Assembly: GCF_023091745.1 (NCBI RefSeq)
Contig: NC_068935.1
Coordinates: forward strand, 3,363,001-3,427,000
Length of the DNA: 64,000 nt
Source of the DNA: Budorcas taxicolor
Lineage: Eukaryota; Chordata; Mammalia; Artiodactyla; Bovidae
Direction of reading: 5' to 3'
Below are positions 35,938 through 46,800 of the stretch, one piece after another; position 1 is the stretch's first letter; the number at the start of each line of letters is the position of its first letter. Position numbers and translations under genes: made by a program. The notes below the pieces were generated by a model that was not told the origin of the DNA, ran no database searches, and was given only the letters and a program-made list of their open reading frames with translations.

Positions 35938-36469
35938 AGCATAACCTTCAGGCATTGTGCTTTCCCTGTAGTCCACTTTCCAGTCTACCCGCCTCACCTC
36001 CATTCCCATCCCTGACCCCAAATATTGCCGTGGACAGGAAAAGAACAGAAAGGAGAGCAATGAACAAGTGGTAATTGAGATGTGCAGGCTTCATCTTGAA
36101 GAAACTAACAAGTTTTAACAAAATTTAAGAGATGCCATCTGAAGAGAACAAGATGAGGAGTCGCTGCAGCTCCTGACAAACTTTCTTTTTATGGGGTTAT
36201 TATTTTTGTGTTAAGGACACAAATTCACACGTCTGAAGCAAACCAATTTCCACCAGGCAAATCCAGCTCACTCTCACATACAACCAGGCACTCTCCTCAG
36301 AGCTAATTTCAAAGTTCAAACCACTCACTCCCAAGATCTCACGTCACCACATCCCTGTTTCATCATCTTCCCACTAATTCCCATATTCCCCTTCTCTGTC
36401 AGTTGACCCTCAGTCAGCTTTTAGTCAGTGACATGGCTCTGCAGCCGCCAGCCTGTCTTCAGAGATGCC
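35938..36469. other. Region upstream of the hnRNP-like copy
   Basis: About 530 bp of non-repetitive DNA directly upstream of the hnRNP-like sequence. It could hold the retrocopy's 5' UTR or promoter, but there is no CpG-rich island and no clear TATA box near 36430. Confidence 0.45.
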
Positions 36470-37124
36470 ATGAGCTTCACAATTAGCAAAATCAAAGAGA
36501 AACAGTTCCTTGAGGGATCCCAAATCAAAGCCACCAAGAATCAGAATGATGCCCATAAAATGTTTATTGAAGGAATAGCCCATAATATCACTAAGCAAGC
36601 TCTTTTCCAATACTTGACCCAATTTGGTGAGATCATATACTTTACTCTTAAAACCCATCCAGACACTGGACTTTCCAGAGGCTTTGCATTTGTGCTTTTC
36701 AAAAATAAGGCCACCGTTGAAAAGTTAAAGAGCACAAACTGGATGGCAAAGTGATCGATCTTAAAAGGGCTAAAGCCTTGGACTCGTAATTCCTCCCAAG
36801 AAAAATTTTTGTGGGGGGGGTTGAATCCTCAGATGTCTGAAGAAAAATATCAGAGAGTATTTTGGGGTATTTGGCATGATTCATTATATTGAGCTTCCAC
36901 TGTGTCCAAAAACATACCAAAGACAAGCTTTCTGTTTTATCACATACACTGACGAGAAACAAGTGAGGAAGCTGTTAGAAACCAGATACCACCTGATTGG
37001 TTCTGGGTGGTGTGAAATTAAAATTATACTCCTGAAAGAATATGCGAAGTCACAGCCTAGGGGAGTAAGAGAGATTCCATTTGCCAGGCAAGGTAACCGC
37101 TGGGGAAGAATAGGTTCCTAGGCA

Positions 37125-37326
37125 AACCTGATTCCTGGCAGCCCAAACCCAATGCCATGCAACACAAACCCTATGTCTTGCAGACCCAACCTGATGCCTT
37201 TCAGCAGCGGACCAAACCCGACTCCTTGCAGTGCAAACACGATGCCTTTCTTCCCGTGGACCAAACCTGATGCCTTGTGGCCCAAACCTGATGTCTTTTG
37301 ATGCAAACCAGATGCCTGGCAGGGCA
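37125..37326 (+). repeat. 21-bp in-frame repeat coding a heptapeptide
   Basis: Nine units of 21 bp (two are lengthened to 27-28 bp) reading, in order: NLIPGSP, NPMPCNT, NPMSCRP, NLMPFSSGP, NPTPCSA, NTMPFFP.., NLMPCGP, NLMSFDA, NQMPGRA. Consensus is N-(L/P)-M-(P/S)-(C/F)-x-(P/A). One extra base near 37260 moves the later units to another frame. It sits between RRM2 and the Tyr/Gly tail of the hnRNP-like copy. Confidence 0.88.
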
Positions 37327-37670
37327 AGCCCAAATGTCTTTGGTGCAGATCCAAGTGTTTATGGGGCGGCAGTTGGAGGTGCCAGCAGCAGAAACCCTCC
37401 TATCGTGTTTCTACCTGTTCCCTTCTCAGCCAGTAATGAAAGGTTTAATTTTTCTGATCAAATGTATGGCAATTTCCACAATGCTTACAATGATCAGTCA
37501 ATTTTTAATACCTATGGTGGAGATTATTCTGTTGGATATAACTATGTACTTCAAGAGTATAGAGCTCCATTTGCTAATTGCAATGCACAAAAAAATGAAG
37601 CAGCTCCTTACAGTAATAGTTTCCAGGGACATTGCCAACCGGTAATGGTTTCCAGTATACTTCGGGTAAA

Positions 37671-37874
37671 GATTTCCTTGGTGGCTCGGACGATAATGTG
37701 CCTGCAATGTGGGAGACCTGGGTTCAATCCCTGGATCGGGAAGGTCTCCTGCAGAAGAAAATGGAAACCCACTCCAGTATTCTTGCCTGGAAAATCCCAT
37801 GAACCGAGGAGCCTGGTAGGCTACATTCAGTCCATGTGGTTGCAAAGAATTGGACAGGACTGACTTCACTTCAC
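37671..37874 (+). mobile_element. Bov-tA SINE in the hnRNP-like copy
   Basis: A full Bov-tA with tRNA-like head and (acttc)n tail. A perfect 13-bp repeat 'taatggtttccag' occurs at 37643-37655 and 37875-37887, but the left copy is 15 bp away from the SINE start. Either the SINE carries extra 5' bases or the repeat is partly native. Confidence 0.92.
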
Positions 37875-38063
37875 TAATGGTTTCCAGGTACTTTGCCAGC
37901 CTTTCTGAAGATGAAGAAAGAAGCCACCTCAGAGCCACTCTGTCCTCGAATGAAATGTTACCTTACTAAAATAAGGAATGACTGAATTTACTGAGTTTAC
38001 TAGGACATTGTTACTTTCTCTATTTCCAGCTGCTTTTAAGAACTAGTGTTTCCTGAGGTATGC

Positions 38064-38877
38064 CTAGATTGCCAGGAGAAATATCAATAACCTCAGATAT
38101 GAAGATGACACCACCCTCATGGCAGAAAGTGAAGAGGAACTAAAAAGCCTCCTGATGAAAGTGATGGAGGAGAGTGAAAAAGTTGGCTTAAAGCTCAACA
38201 CTCAGAAAATGAAGATCATGGCATCCAGTCCCATCACTTCATGGGAAATAGATGGGAAACAGTGGAAACAGTGTCAGATTTATTTGGGGGGGCTCCAAAA
38301 TCATTGCAGATGCTGACTGCAGCCATGAAATTAAAAGACGCTTACTCCTTGGAAGAAAAGTGATACTAACCTAGATAGCATATTCAAAAGCACAGACATT
38401 ACTTTGCCGACTAAGGTCCGTCTAGTCAAGGCTATGGTTTTTCCTGTGGTCATGTATGGATGTGAGAGTTGGACTGTGAGGAGGGCTGAGCACCGAAGAA
38501 TTGATGCTTTTGAACTGTGGTGTTGGAGAAGACTCTTGAGAGTCCCTTGGACTGCAAGGAGATCCAACCAGTCCATTCTGAAGGAGATCAGCCCTGGGAT
38601 TTCTTTGGAAGGAATGATGCTAAAGCTGAAACTCCAGTACTTTGGCCACCTCATGCAAAGAGTTGACTCATTGGAAAAGACTCTGGTGCTGGGAGGGATT
38701 GGGGGCAGGAGGAGAAGGGGACGACAGAGGATGAGATGGCTGGATGGCATCATGGACTCGATGGACATGAGTCTGAGTGAACTCCGGGAGATGGTGATGG
38801 ACAGGGAGGCCTGGAGTCCTGCAATTCATGGGGTCGCAAAGAGTCAGACACGACTGAGCGACTAAACTGAACTGAAA
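38064..38877 (+). mobile_element. BovB LINE 3' part
   Basis: A 5'-truncated BovB from the RT active-site region to the (actga)n tail. The active site reads YEDD (38098-38109) instead of YADD. It is open from 38404 to 38865 ('VMYGCESWTVRRAEH' etc.) but broken upstream near 38290-38380. Its 3' tail is directly followed by an inverted L1. Confidence 0.94.
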
Positions 38878-39067
38878 TGTATTGCTATGAACTTTCCTCT
38901 TAGCACTGCTTTTACAGTGTCCCACAGGTTTTGGGTTGTTGTGTTTTCATTTTCATTCTTTTCTATGAATATTTTGATTTATTCTGTGATTTGTTGGTTA
39001 TTCAGAAGAGTGTTGTTCTGCCTCCATATGTTGGAATTTTTAAAAGTTTTCCCCTGTAACTGAGATC

Positions 39068-39745
39068 TCATCTTACTGCATTGTGGTCAGAAAAGATGCT
39101 TGGAATGATTTCAGTTGGTTTGAATTTACCAAGGCTAAACTTATGGCCCAGGATGTGATCTATCCTGGAGAAGGTTCCGTGTGCACTTGAGAAAAAGGTG
39201 AAATTCATTGTTTTGGGGTGAAATGTCCTATAGATATCAACTAGGTCTAACTGGTCTATTGTATCATTTAAAGTTTGTATTTCCTTTTTAATTTTCTGTT
39301 TAGTTGATCTATCCATAAGTGTGAGTGGGGTATTAAAGTCTCCCACTATTATTGTGTTATTGTTGATTTCCCCTTTCATGCTTGTTAGCATTTGTCTTAC
39401 ATATTGTGGTGCTCCTATGTTGGGTGCATATATATTTATAATTGTTAAATCTTCTTCTTGGATTAATCCTTTGATCATTATGTAGTGGCCTACTCTGTCT
39501 CTTTTCACTGCCTTTATTTTAAAGTCTATTTTATGTGATATGAGTATTGCTACTCCTGCTTTCTTTTGGTCTCTATTTGCATGGAATAACTTTTTCCAGC
39601 CCTTCACTTCCAGTTTGTAGGTGTCCCTTGTTTTGAGGTGGGTCTCTTGTAGACAGCATATATAGGAGTCTTGTTTTTGTATCCATTTAGCCAATCTTTG
39701 TCTTTTGGTTGGGGCATTAAACCTATTTATATTTAAGGTAATCAT
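39068..39745 (-). pseudogene. L1 ORF2 endonuclease fragment in the inverted part
   Basis: A 225-codon open stretch covering most of the L1 endonuclease: 'MITLNINRFNAP' (the usual 'LN.NG.N' has R for G), 'CCLQETHLK', 'NIYAPN', 'GDFNTPL', 'RIDHILG' and 'IFSDH'. It is the longest intact endonuclease reading frame in the window, but it is cut off from its RT by the inversion and cannot give a working ORF2 protein. Confidence 0.9.
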
Positions 39746-41124
39746 TGATAAGCATGATAATGTTGCCCTTTATTGTTTTGGGTTTGAGTTTATACACCCT
39801 TTTTGTGTTTCCTGTCTAGAGAGTATCTTTTAGCATTTGTTGGAGAGCTGGTTTGGTGGTGCTATATTCTCTCAGCTGTTGCTTGTCTGTAAAGCTTTTG
39901 ATTTCTCCTTCATATTTGAATGAGATCCTTGCTGGGTACAGTAATCTGGGCTGTAGGTTATTTTCTTTCATCATTTTAAGTATGTCTTGCCATTCCCTCC
40001 TGGCCTGAAGAGTTTCTATCGAAAGATCAGCTGTTATGCTTATGGGAATCCCCTTGTGTGTTATTTGTTGGGTTAGTAGAAGGAAAGAAATCTTAAAAAT
40101 CAGGGCAGAAATATATGCAAAAGAAACAAAAGAGACCATAGCAAAAATCAACAAAGCCAAAAGCTGGTTCTTTGAAAGGATAAATAAAATTGACAAACCA
40201 TTAGCCAGACTCATCAAGAAACAAAGGGAGAACAATCAAATCAATAAAATTAGAAATGAAAATGGATAGATCACAACAGTCAATAAAGAAATACAAAGGA
40301 TCATAAGAGACTACTATCAGCAATTATATGCCAATAAAATGGACAACATGGAAGAAACTGACAAATTCTTAGAAAAGTACAACTTCCCGAAACTGAACCA
40401 GGAAGCAATAGAAAATCTTAACAGACCCATCACAAGCAAAGAAACTGAAACTGTAATCAGAAATCTTCCAGCAAACAAAAGCCCAGGACCAGATGGCTTC
40501 ACAGCTGAATTCTACTAAAAATTTAGAGAAGAGCTAACACTTATCTTACTCAAACTCTTCCAGAAAATTGCAGAGGAAGGTAAACTTCCAGACTCATTCT
40601 ATGAGGCCACCATCACCCTAATACCAAAACCTGACAAAGATGCCACAATAAAAAAAGAAAATTACAGGCCAATATCACTGATGAACATAGATGCAAAAAT
40701 CCTTTATAAAATTCTAGCCATCAAAATCGAAAAACACATTAAAGAGATCATACACCATGACCAAGTGGGCTTTATCCCAGGGGTGCAAGGATTCTTCAAT
40801 ATCTGCAAATCGATCAATGTAATACACCACATTAACAATTTGAAAAATAAAAGCCATATGATTATCTCAATAGATTCAGAGAAAGCCTTTGACAAAATTC
40901 AACATCCATTTATGATTTAAAAAAAAAAAAAAACCCTCCAAAAAGCAGGAGTAGAAGCAACATACTTCAACATAATAAAAGCTATATATGACAAACCCAC
41001 AGCAAACATTATCCTCAATGGTGAAAAATTGAAAGCCATTTCCCCTAAAGTCAGGAACAAGACAAGGATGTCCACCTTCACCACTACTATTCAACATAGT
41101 TCTGGAAGTTTTGGCCACAGCAAT

Positions 41125-41868
41125 TGAGAGGGTAACAGGCAGGAAGGCCAGGGGTCTCCAAATGGAGGAAATAGCCTGCAAGTGTCAGACATTTTATCTC
41201 TCTTAATCGGCAGGAGGAAACAAACTAGCGATATTTTTTTCCTTCTCTATACAAATTTAAAAGGAGGTTTCTCTTAAAATTCCGTGTTGTCATAATGATA
41301 CCTGGTTTCACCTGAAGTTAACCAATGCCTTTTTCTTATGGAAATGTTTATCTTAAGCTATGCTAATGTACTATGCATTTACCCCAAACTCTGTCTTTAA
41401 GTTGGTTCCACCTTTTGGGCTCAGAACCTACTTGATAAACCAGTATGTTATACTCCGATATTGTTCCTCTAATCTATGTAAATTACACTATTTGTATGGT
41501 GCTCTGCCCTTCTTCAAGATTCAAGTTAATCATTTTATGGCCCAAGATAAACCATTTGGAGCCAAGATTATCCAAAATACATCTTATGGGTGAGGGGCCT
41601 AGTGCCATTCTAAGTTTTGAGACATTCCTTTCTTTCATTAACAGACTGCTGGTGACTATATAACATCCAGCTAAAGACTAGCAGGGGGGTACTCTTTCTG
41701 CCCCCTTCTGATGCCTATGTCAGAAGCTTTCTCTATCTCCTTTATACTTTAATAAAACTTTGTTACACAAAAGCTCTGAGTGATCAAGCCTCATCTCTGG
41801 CCCCAGACTGAATTCTTCTCCTTTGGGGGCCAAGAATCCTGGCGTCGTAATTCAACAACAACCTTTCA
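41125..41868 (+). mobile_element. Solo LTR, ERV1-like, 4-bp TSD
   Basis: A 744-bp LTR beginning 'tgagagggtaacaggcagga' and ending 'caacaacaacctttca' (TG...CA), flanked by 'caat' at 41121-41124 and 41869-41872. A 4-bp TSD suits gammaretrovirus-like (ERV1) integration. A TATA-like 'ctatataaca' lies at about 41656 and an 'aataaa' poly-A signal at about 41750. It sits in the L1 RT. No internal retroviral genes remain. Confidence 0.88.
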
Positions 41869-41987
41869 CAATCAGAGTAGAAAAAGAAATAAAAGGAATC
41901 CAAATTGGAAAAGAAGAAGTAAACTCTGTTTGAAGATGACATGATCTTCTAGATAGAAAACCCTAAAGACTTCACCAGAAAATTACT

Positions 41988-42250
41988 GCTAAGTCACTTC
42001 AGTCGTGTCTGACTCTGTGCGACCCCATGGATGGCAGCCCACCAGGCTACTCCATCCCTGGGATTCTCCAGGCAGAATACTGGAGTGGGTTGCCATTTCC
42101 TTCTCCAATGCATCAAAGTGAAAAGTGAAAGTGAAGTCGCTCAGTCATGTCCAACCCTCAGCAACCCCATGGACTGCAGTCCTCCAGGCTCGTCCGTCCA
42201 TGGGATTTTCCAGGCAAGAGTACTGGAGTGGGGTGCCATTGCCTTCTCTG
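41988..42250 (-). mobile_element. Bov-A2 SINE with 11-bp TSD
   Basis: A reversed Bov-A2 dimer inserted in the L1 RT, flanked by 'agaaaattact' at 41977-41987 and 42251-42261. Confidence 0.96.
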
Positions 42251-43900
42251 AGAAAATTACTAGAGCTAATCAATGAATATAGTAAAGTTGCAGGATATAA
42301 AATCAACACACACAAATCTGTTGCATTCCTATACACTAATAATAAGAAAATAGAAAAAGAAATTAAGGAAACAATTTCATTCACCATTGCAATGAAAAGA
42401 ATAAAATAGTTAGGAATATATGTACCTAAAGAAACTAAAGACCTATATATAGAAAACTATAAAACACTGGTGAAAGAAATCAAAGAGGACACTAATAGAT
42501 GGAGAAATATACCATGTTCATGGATCAGAAGACTCAATATAGTGAAAATGAGTATACTACCCAAAGCAATACGTTCAATGCAATCCCTATCAAATTACCA
42601 ATGGTATTTTTCACAGAGCTAGAACAAATAATTTCACAATTTGTATGGAAATACAAAAAACCTCGAATAGTCAAAGCAATCTTGAGAAAGAAGAATGGAA
42701 CAGGAGGAATCAACCTGCCTGACTTCAGGCTTTACTAAAAAGCCACAGTCATCAAGACAGTATGGTATTGCCACAAACACAGAAATACAGATCAACGAAA
42801 CAAAATAGAAAGCCCAGAGATAAATCTACACACCTATGGACACCTTATCTTCAACAAAGGAGGCAAGAATATACAATGGATTAAAGACAATCTCTTTAAC
42901 AAGTGGTGCTGGGAAAACTGGTCAACCACTTGTAAAAGAATGAAACTAGAACACTTTCTAACACCATACACAAAAATAAACTCAAAATGGATTAAAGATC
43001 TCAAGGTAAGATGAGAAATATAAAACTCCTAGAGGAGAACATGGGCAAAACACTCTCCGACATAAATCACAGCAGGATCCTCTATGACCCACCTCCCAGA
43101 ATACTGGAAATAAAAGCAAAAATAAACAAATGGGATCTAATTAAAATTAAAAGCTTCTGCACAACAAAGGAAACTATAAGCAAGGTGAAAAGACAGCCTT
43201 CAGAACGGGAGAAAATAATAGCAAATGAACCAACTGACAAACAACAAATCTCAAAAATATACAAGCAACCCCTGCAACTGAATTCCAGAAAAATAAACGA
43301 CCCAATTAAAAAAAATGGGCCAAAATCTAAACAGACATTTCTCCAAAGAAGACATACAGATGACTAACAAACACATGAAAAGATGCTCAACATCACTCAT
43401 TATCAGAGAAATGCAAATCAAAACCACAATGAGGTACCATTTCATGCCAGTCAGAGTGGCTGTGATCCAAAAGTCTATAAGCAATAAATGCTGGAGAGGG
43501 TGTGGAGAAAAGGGAACCCTCTTACACTCTTGGTGGGAATGCAAACTAGTACATCCACTATGGAGAACAGTGTGGAGATTCCTTTAAAAACTGGAGATAG
43601 AACTGCCTTATGACCCAGCAATCCCACTGCTGGGCATACACACTGAGGAAACCAGAATTGAAAGAGACACGTGTATCCCAATGTTCGTCGCAGCACTGTT
43701 TATAATAGCCAGGACATGGAAGCAATCTTGATGTCCATCATCAGACGAATGGATAAGAAAGCAGTGGTACATATCCACAATGGAGTATTACTCACAGATT
43801 AAAAAAAATACATTGGAATCATTTCTAATGAGGTAGATGAAACTGGAGCCTATTATCCAGAGTGAAATAAACCAGAAAGAAAAATATCACTACAGTATAC

Positions 43901-45253
43901 TGCCAGGGTCCACCCCCGGTGGTTCCAGGGAATTTGAAGGGGAGATGGTGCGGGTGAGGAAAACTTATTATTTAATTAGAAATATAAACAGAGATTAGGA
44001 AGAAATAGTATAGTAGGAAAATTTAGTGAAAAAAAGAGGCTGAATAACTTGGTTTATGGGGAAAGCCAATAAAACTTCAGGACAAGAATTTTACACCATC
44101 TACTTTAGGCCACTGGCGCTTGTTTGAATAGCGGAGGGTGCCCCACCTTGGGCTCCCTCTCTCACGGGACTTAAAAGCCAGGGCAAGTTAGTAGATATGG
44201 CGAGCCTCCCTGCTCCAGATGGGAATTCAGCCAGAAAAGGAGAGGGAGAGAGAGAGAGAAAGAGAGAGTGAGACACAGGGGAAACCAGATTTCCAAGAAA
44301 CTAGTTCAAGAAACTGGTCCATCCATTATTGTTCAGAAGGCTTTTTATACTTTTTGATTGTACATTGAGATGAATGAGTAATACAAAATTATGCAGTGTC
44401 AGCAGCCCTGACTCTTATCAAGACCATGCTTTTTCTCTGCATACTTAGTTGTATACACAAGTCTTAGGTGATTTACATCATCTTCAAGCCAGAAGGCCAA
44501 TTAACATTTCAAGGCCCTTTTCTGATAAGAGTTTTTCAACCAGAAGACTTTTTTGTCTTAAAATGTTGTTATTCCCAAAGTCTGGTGCCACTCTCAGAAA
44601 GCACTAAATAAAGTTACATTCTTACATGGCAAGGATACAAAAATTTATAAAAAGTAAAAGGAGTACAGTGATTTATAACAAAGAGAAAAATAACTAACAC
44701 AAAATCTAGTGTTGCCAACATCAAAACTACTATATTCCTATTTCTGCATCCTGATTACATTGATTAATACCCTCCCAGGTGCCTAAAAGATAAAGAATAT
44801 GGAGGCCTGGCAGCAGTCATTGAGTCAACAGTGAAAACCCGTCACCAATATAATTTTTAGCTCTTTAGAAAAGGCTCTGCATCTTTAAGATGCTTTAAGC
44901 TTTGTGCCTCTTGCGTTTGGGGGGGCTGTAGGCAATTCACAAATTGTAAAAGTCCGGGGAACTTGTCAGGCAAGTTAGAGAGCCATCAAAGGGGTTTGAG
45001 CTGAAACATTCCTTTCATATGCAGGAGACTGAAGCCCTGAGTTGACTTTTTTCCAGAGAATGTTTGAAGAGTGGAAAGCACAGTAATAAAGCAGGCAGAC
45101 TCTGTTTTTTTTTTTTTTTTTTTGGGGGGTGGGGTAGATGTTCAGGAAAACCCAGGGGGAACCCCCGAAGCCAGATCACACCTTTGCGTTTTGTCGGGCT
45201 TCCTTCCTCATGACCTTTGTCACAGGTGGGATTCCTCACACAGGCTCCTGGCA
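43901..45253 (-). mobile_element. Solo LTR, class II ERV type (BTLTR1-like)
   Basis: A 1353-bp reversed LTR with TG...CA ends, inserted in the L1 3' UTR with a perfect 6-bp TSD 'gtatac' (43895-43900, 45254-45259). On its sense strand a 'tataaaaag' TATA-like box lies at about 44340-44352. A T/G homopolymer run sits at about 45102-45126. Internal retroviral genes are absent, so recombination between two LTRs removed them. Confidence 0.94.
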
Positions 45254-45660
45254 GTATACTAAAGCATATATATGGATTTAGAAAGATGGTAACGATAACC
45301 CTGTATGCAAGACAGCAAAAGAGACACAGGTGTATAGAACAGTCTTTTGGACTCTGTGGGAGAGCGAAAGGGTGGGATGATTTGGGAGAATGGCATTGAA
45401 ACATGTATAATATCATATAAGAAACGAATCGCCAGTCTAGGTTCGATGCAGGATACAGGATGCTTGGGGCTGGTACACTGGGATGACCCAGAGGGATGAT
45501 ATAGGGAGGGATATGGGAGGGGGGTTCAGGATTGGGAACACATGTACACCCGTGGCAGATTCATGTTGATGTATGGCAAAAGCAATACAATATTGTAAAG
45601 TAAAAAATAAATAAATAAATAAAAAGGAAGATAAAAATAGGAAAAAAAGAACTAATGTTT

Positions 45661-45985
45661 TTTCCACCCCCCCATAAACTTTTGACACTGTAGCGACAAG
45701 AAGATAACACAAGGATTTGAGACTTCTATTTTATGAAAGTTAATGTTTTCTCAAAAATAAATGTTTACTGGATTTATATTCAACTTTATCCTGGCTTGTT
45801 TCCTGTTTTTTTTTTTTTTTTTTTTTTTTTTTGTCTAGGGTGGTTTATTGGGGTAAGAGGTATCATCTACATTCAGACCTTAAAGTTTCTCTTTAGATTT
45901 GATATTCAATCAGGTTTTTTTTTTCATTTATTAAACAAACATTAAGAATTATTCTAAGTCAAAAAGATGTTCAAAGCAGGAGATT
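45661..45985. repeat. Intergenic segment with a long poly-T
   Basis: Contains about 27 consecutive T at 45806-45832 and a shorter T-run near 45916. No gene recognised. Confidence 0.7.
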
Positions 45986-46270
45986 CAGAGAAGCAGCCCC
46001 TGGCTTAAAAGAGGCAGAAGTAAGCAAGACACACAATACAGGATGGTTAAGTTCTAGATAAGGCTTTGTGAAGGATGATGTTGTATTACAGACACAGGGC
46101 ATCTAAAAGAGGTCTTCAGAGTGGTCCAAGGTGGAGTGCAGTGGGTAGGCCTTTGCCAATGTGCTAAAATGAGAGAGAATACCAAGCAGACATGCAAAGG
46201 AATCAAAGCAAGAACTTAGCACACACTTTTGGAAGAGGGCAAAAAAACTTTTTAAAAGTAGAAACAAAGT
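45986..46270 (-). mobile_element. Probable L2 LINE fragment (fossil)
   Basis: Resembles reversed L2 ('gctttgtgaaggatgatgtt', 'agacatgcaaaggaatcaaa'). Memory-based and weak. A second possible L2 piece follows at about 46690-46800 ('tcaatctctgccttcaggta'). Confidence 0.45.
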
Positions 46271-46347
46271 TCATGTGGAAAATAATGGAAAGGAGGTGGG
46301 CAGGGACTTGAATATGTTGGCCAGTATCACAGGTAAGCTACATATGT

Positions 46348-46600
46348 AATTTAAATTTTTCTAATTGTATTTTTAAAAGCAAAAGATAATTAAATTTATT
46401 TCAATAATAAATTGTATTTAATACAAACAGAATTTCATTTCAAGGTAATTATTCTTGAGACCTTTTACAGCATAGTTTTGGTACTGATTCATTGGAATCT
46501 AATGTGTATTTTACAGCACATCTCAGTTCACACTAGCCATATTTCAAGTGCTCAATACATGTGACTAGTGGTTGAAATTACAAAGGCCCTAGCTTATATG
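46348..46600 (+). mobile_element. Fossil MER/hAT-type repeat
   Basis: Shows 'tgtattttacagcacatctc', 'catatttcaagtgctcaata' and 'catgtgactagtgg', strings common to an old mammalian interspersed repeat. The family name is uncertain. Confidence 0.55.
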
Positions 46601-46800
46601 CTGAGGGATTGAATTCTATCTTTAAGTCAATGAGAAATTAAAGGATTTAAAATGGAGTGACATGAAACAGCAAACATCTAGTACATGAGTAACACTGAGT
46701 TTCATGCTAGGAATCGAAAATCAATGAGACTCAATCTCTGCCTTCAGGTAATTCATTGTCAAGAAGGAAAGACAGACATGAAATCAAGATTCTGGTGAGA

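Larger units (their letters stand above)
36470..37990 (+). pseudogene. hnRNP D/AB-like retrocopy, broken, with heptad repeat
   Basis: An intronless copy related to the HNRNPD/HNRNPDL/HNRNPAB group, nuclear RNA-binding proteins with two RRMs and a Gly/Tyr-rich tail. From ATG 36470: 'EGSQIKATKNQ' linker, RRM1 (~36553-36790) with RNP2-like 'KMFIEG' and RNP1-like 'RGFAFVLF'; RRM2 (~36790-37040) with RNP1-like 'QAFCFITYTDE' and the 'GSGWCEIKI' end; a Pro/Asn heptapeptide repeat (37125-37326) absent from the parent genes as I know them; then a tail with 'MYGNFHNAYN' and 'GGDYSVGYNY' resembling the family's C-terminus. Lesions: frameshift near 36735, TAA at 36787, G8-run frameshift at 36812-36820, TAG at 37119, frameshift near 37260, and a Bov-tA at 37671-37874. 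The RRM1-RRM2 join without introns indicates a processed copy. Which parent gene it came from is unsure. Confidence 0.82.
38878..45640 (+). mobile_element. Bovine L1 with 5' inversion (twin priming)
   Basis: Left part 38878-40070 is L1 in reverse orientation (ORF2 endonuclease at 39745-39068 on -, then the ORF1 C-terminus up to 40070). At 40070/40071 it switches to + and runs from mid-ORF2 through RT and 3' UTR to the A-rich end near 45640. About 89 bp of ORF2 (equivalent of 17970-18058 in the other L1) is missing at the switch. This is the classic twin-priming signature. It is interrupted by an ERV1-like LTR (41125-41868), a Bov-A2 (41988-42250) and a solo LTR (43901-45253). The RT active site reads FEDD (41929-41940), followed soon by a stop, so it is inactive. 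The inverted endonuclease keeps 'QETHLK', 'VGDFNTPL' and 'SDH'. Confidence 0.94.

Noticed and set aside
36428..36469. An upstream GTG start for the hnRNP-like frame
   Set aside because: The frame runs back to 36428 only through a GTG; the first ATG in that frame is 36470, and the family's N-terminal similarity begins downstream of it.
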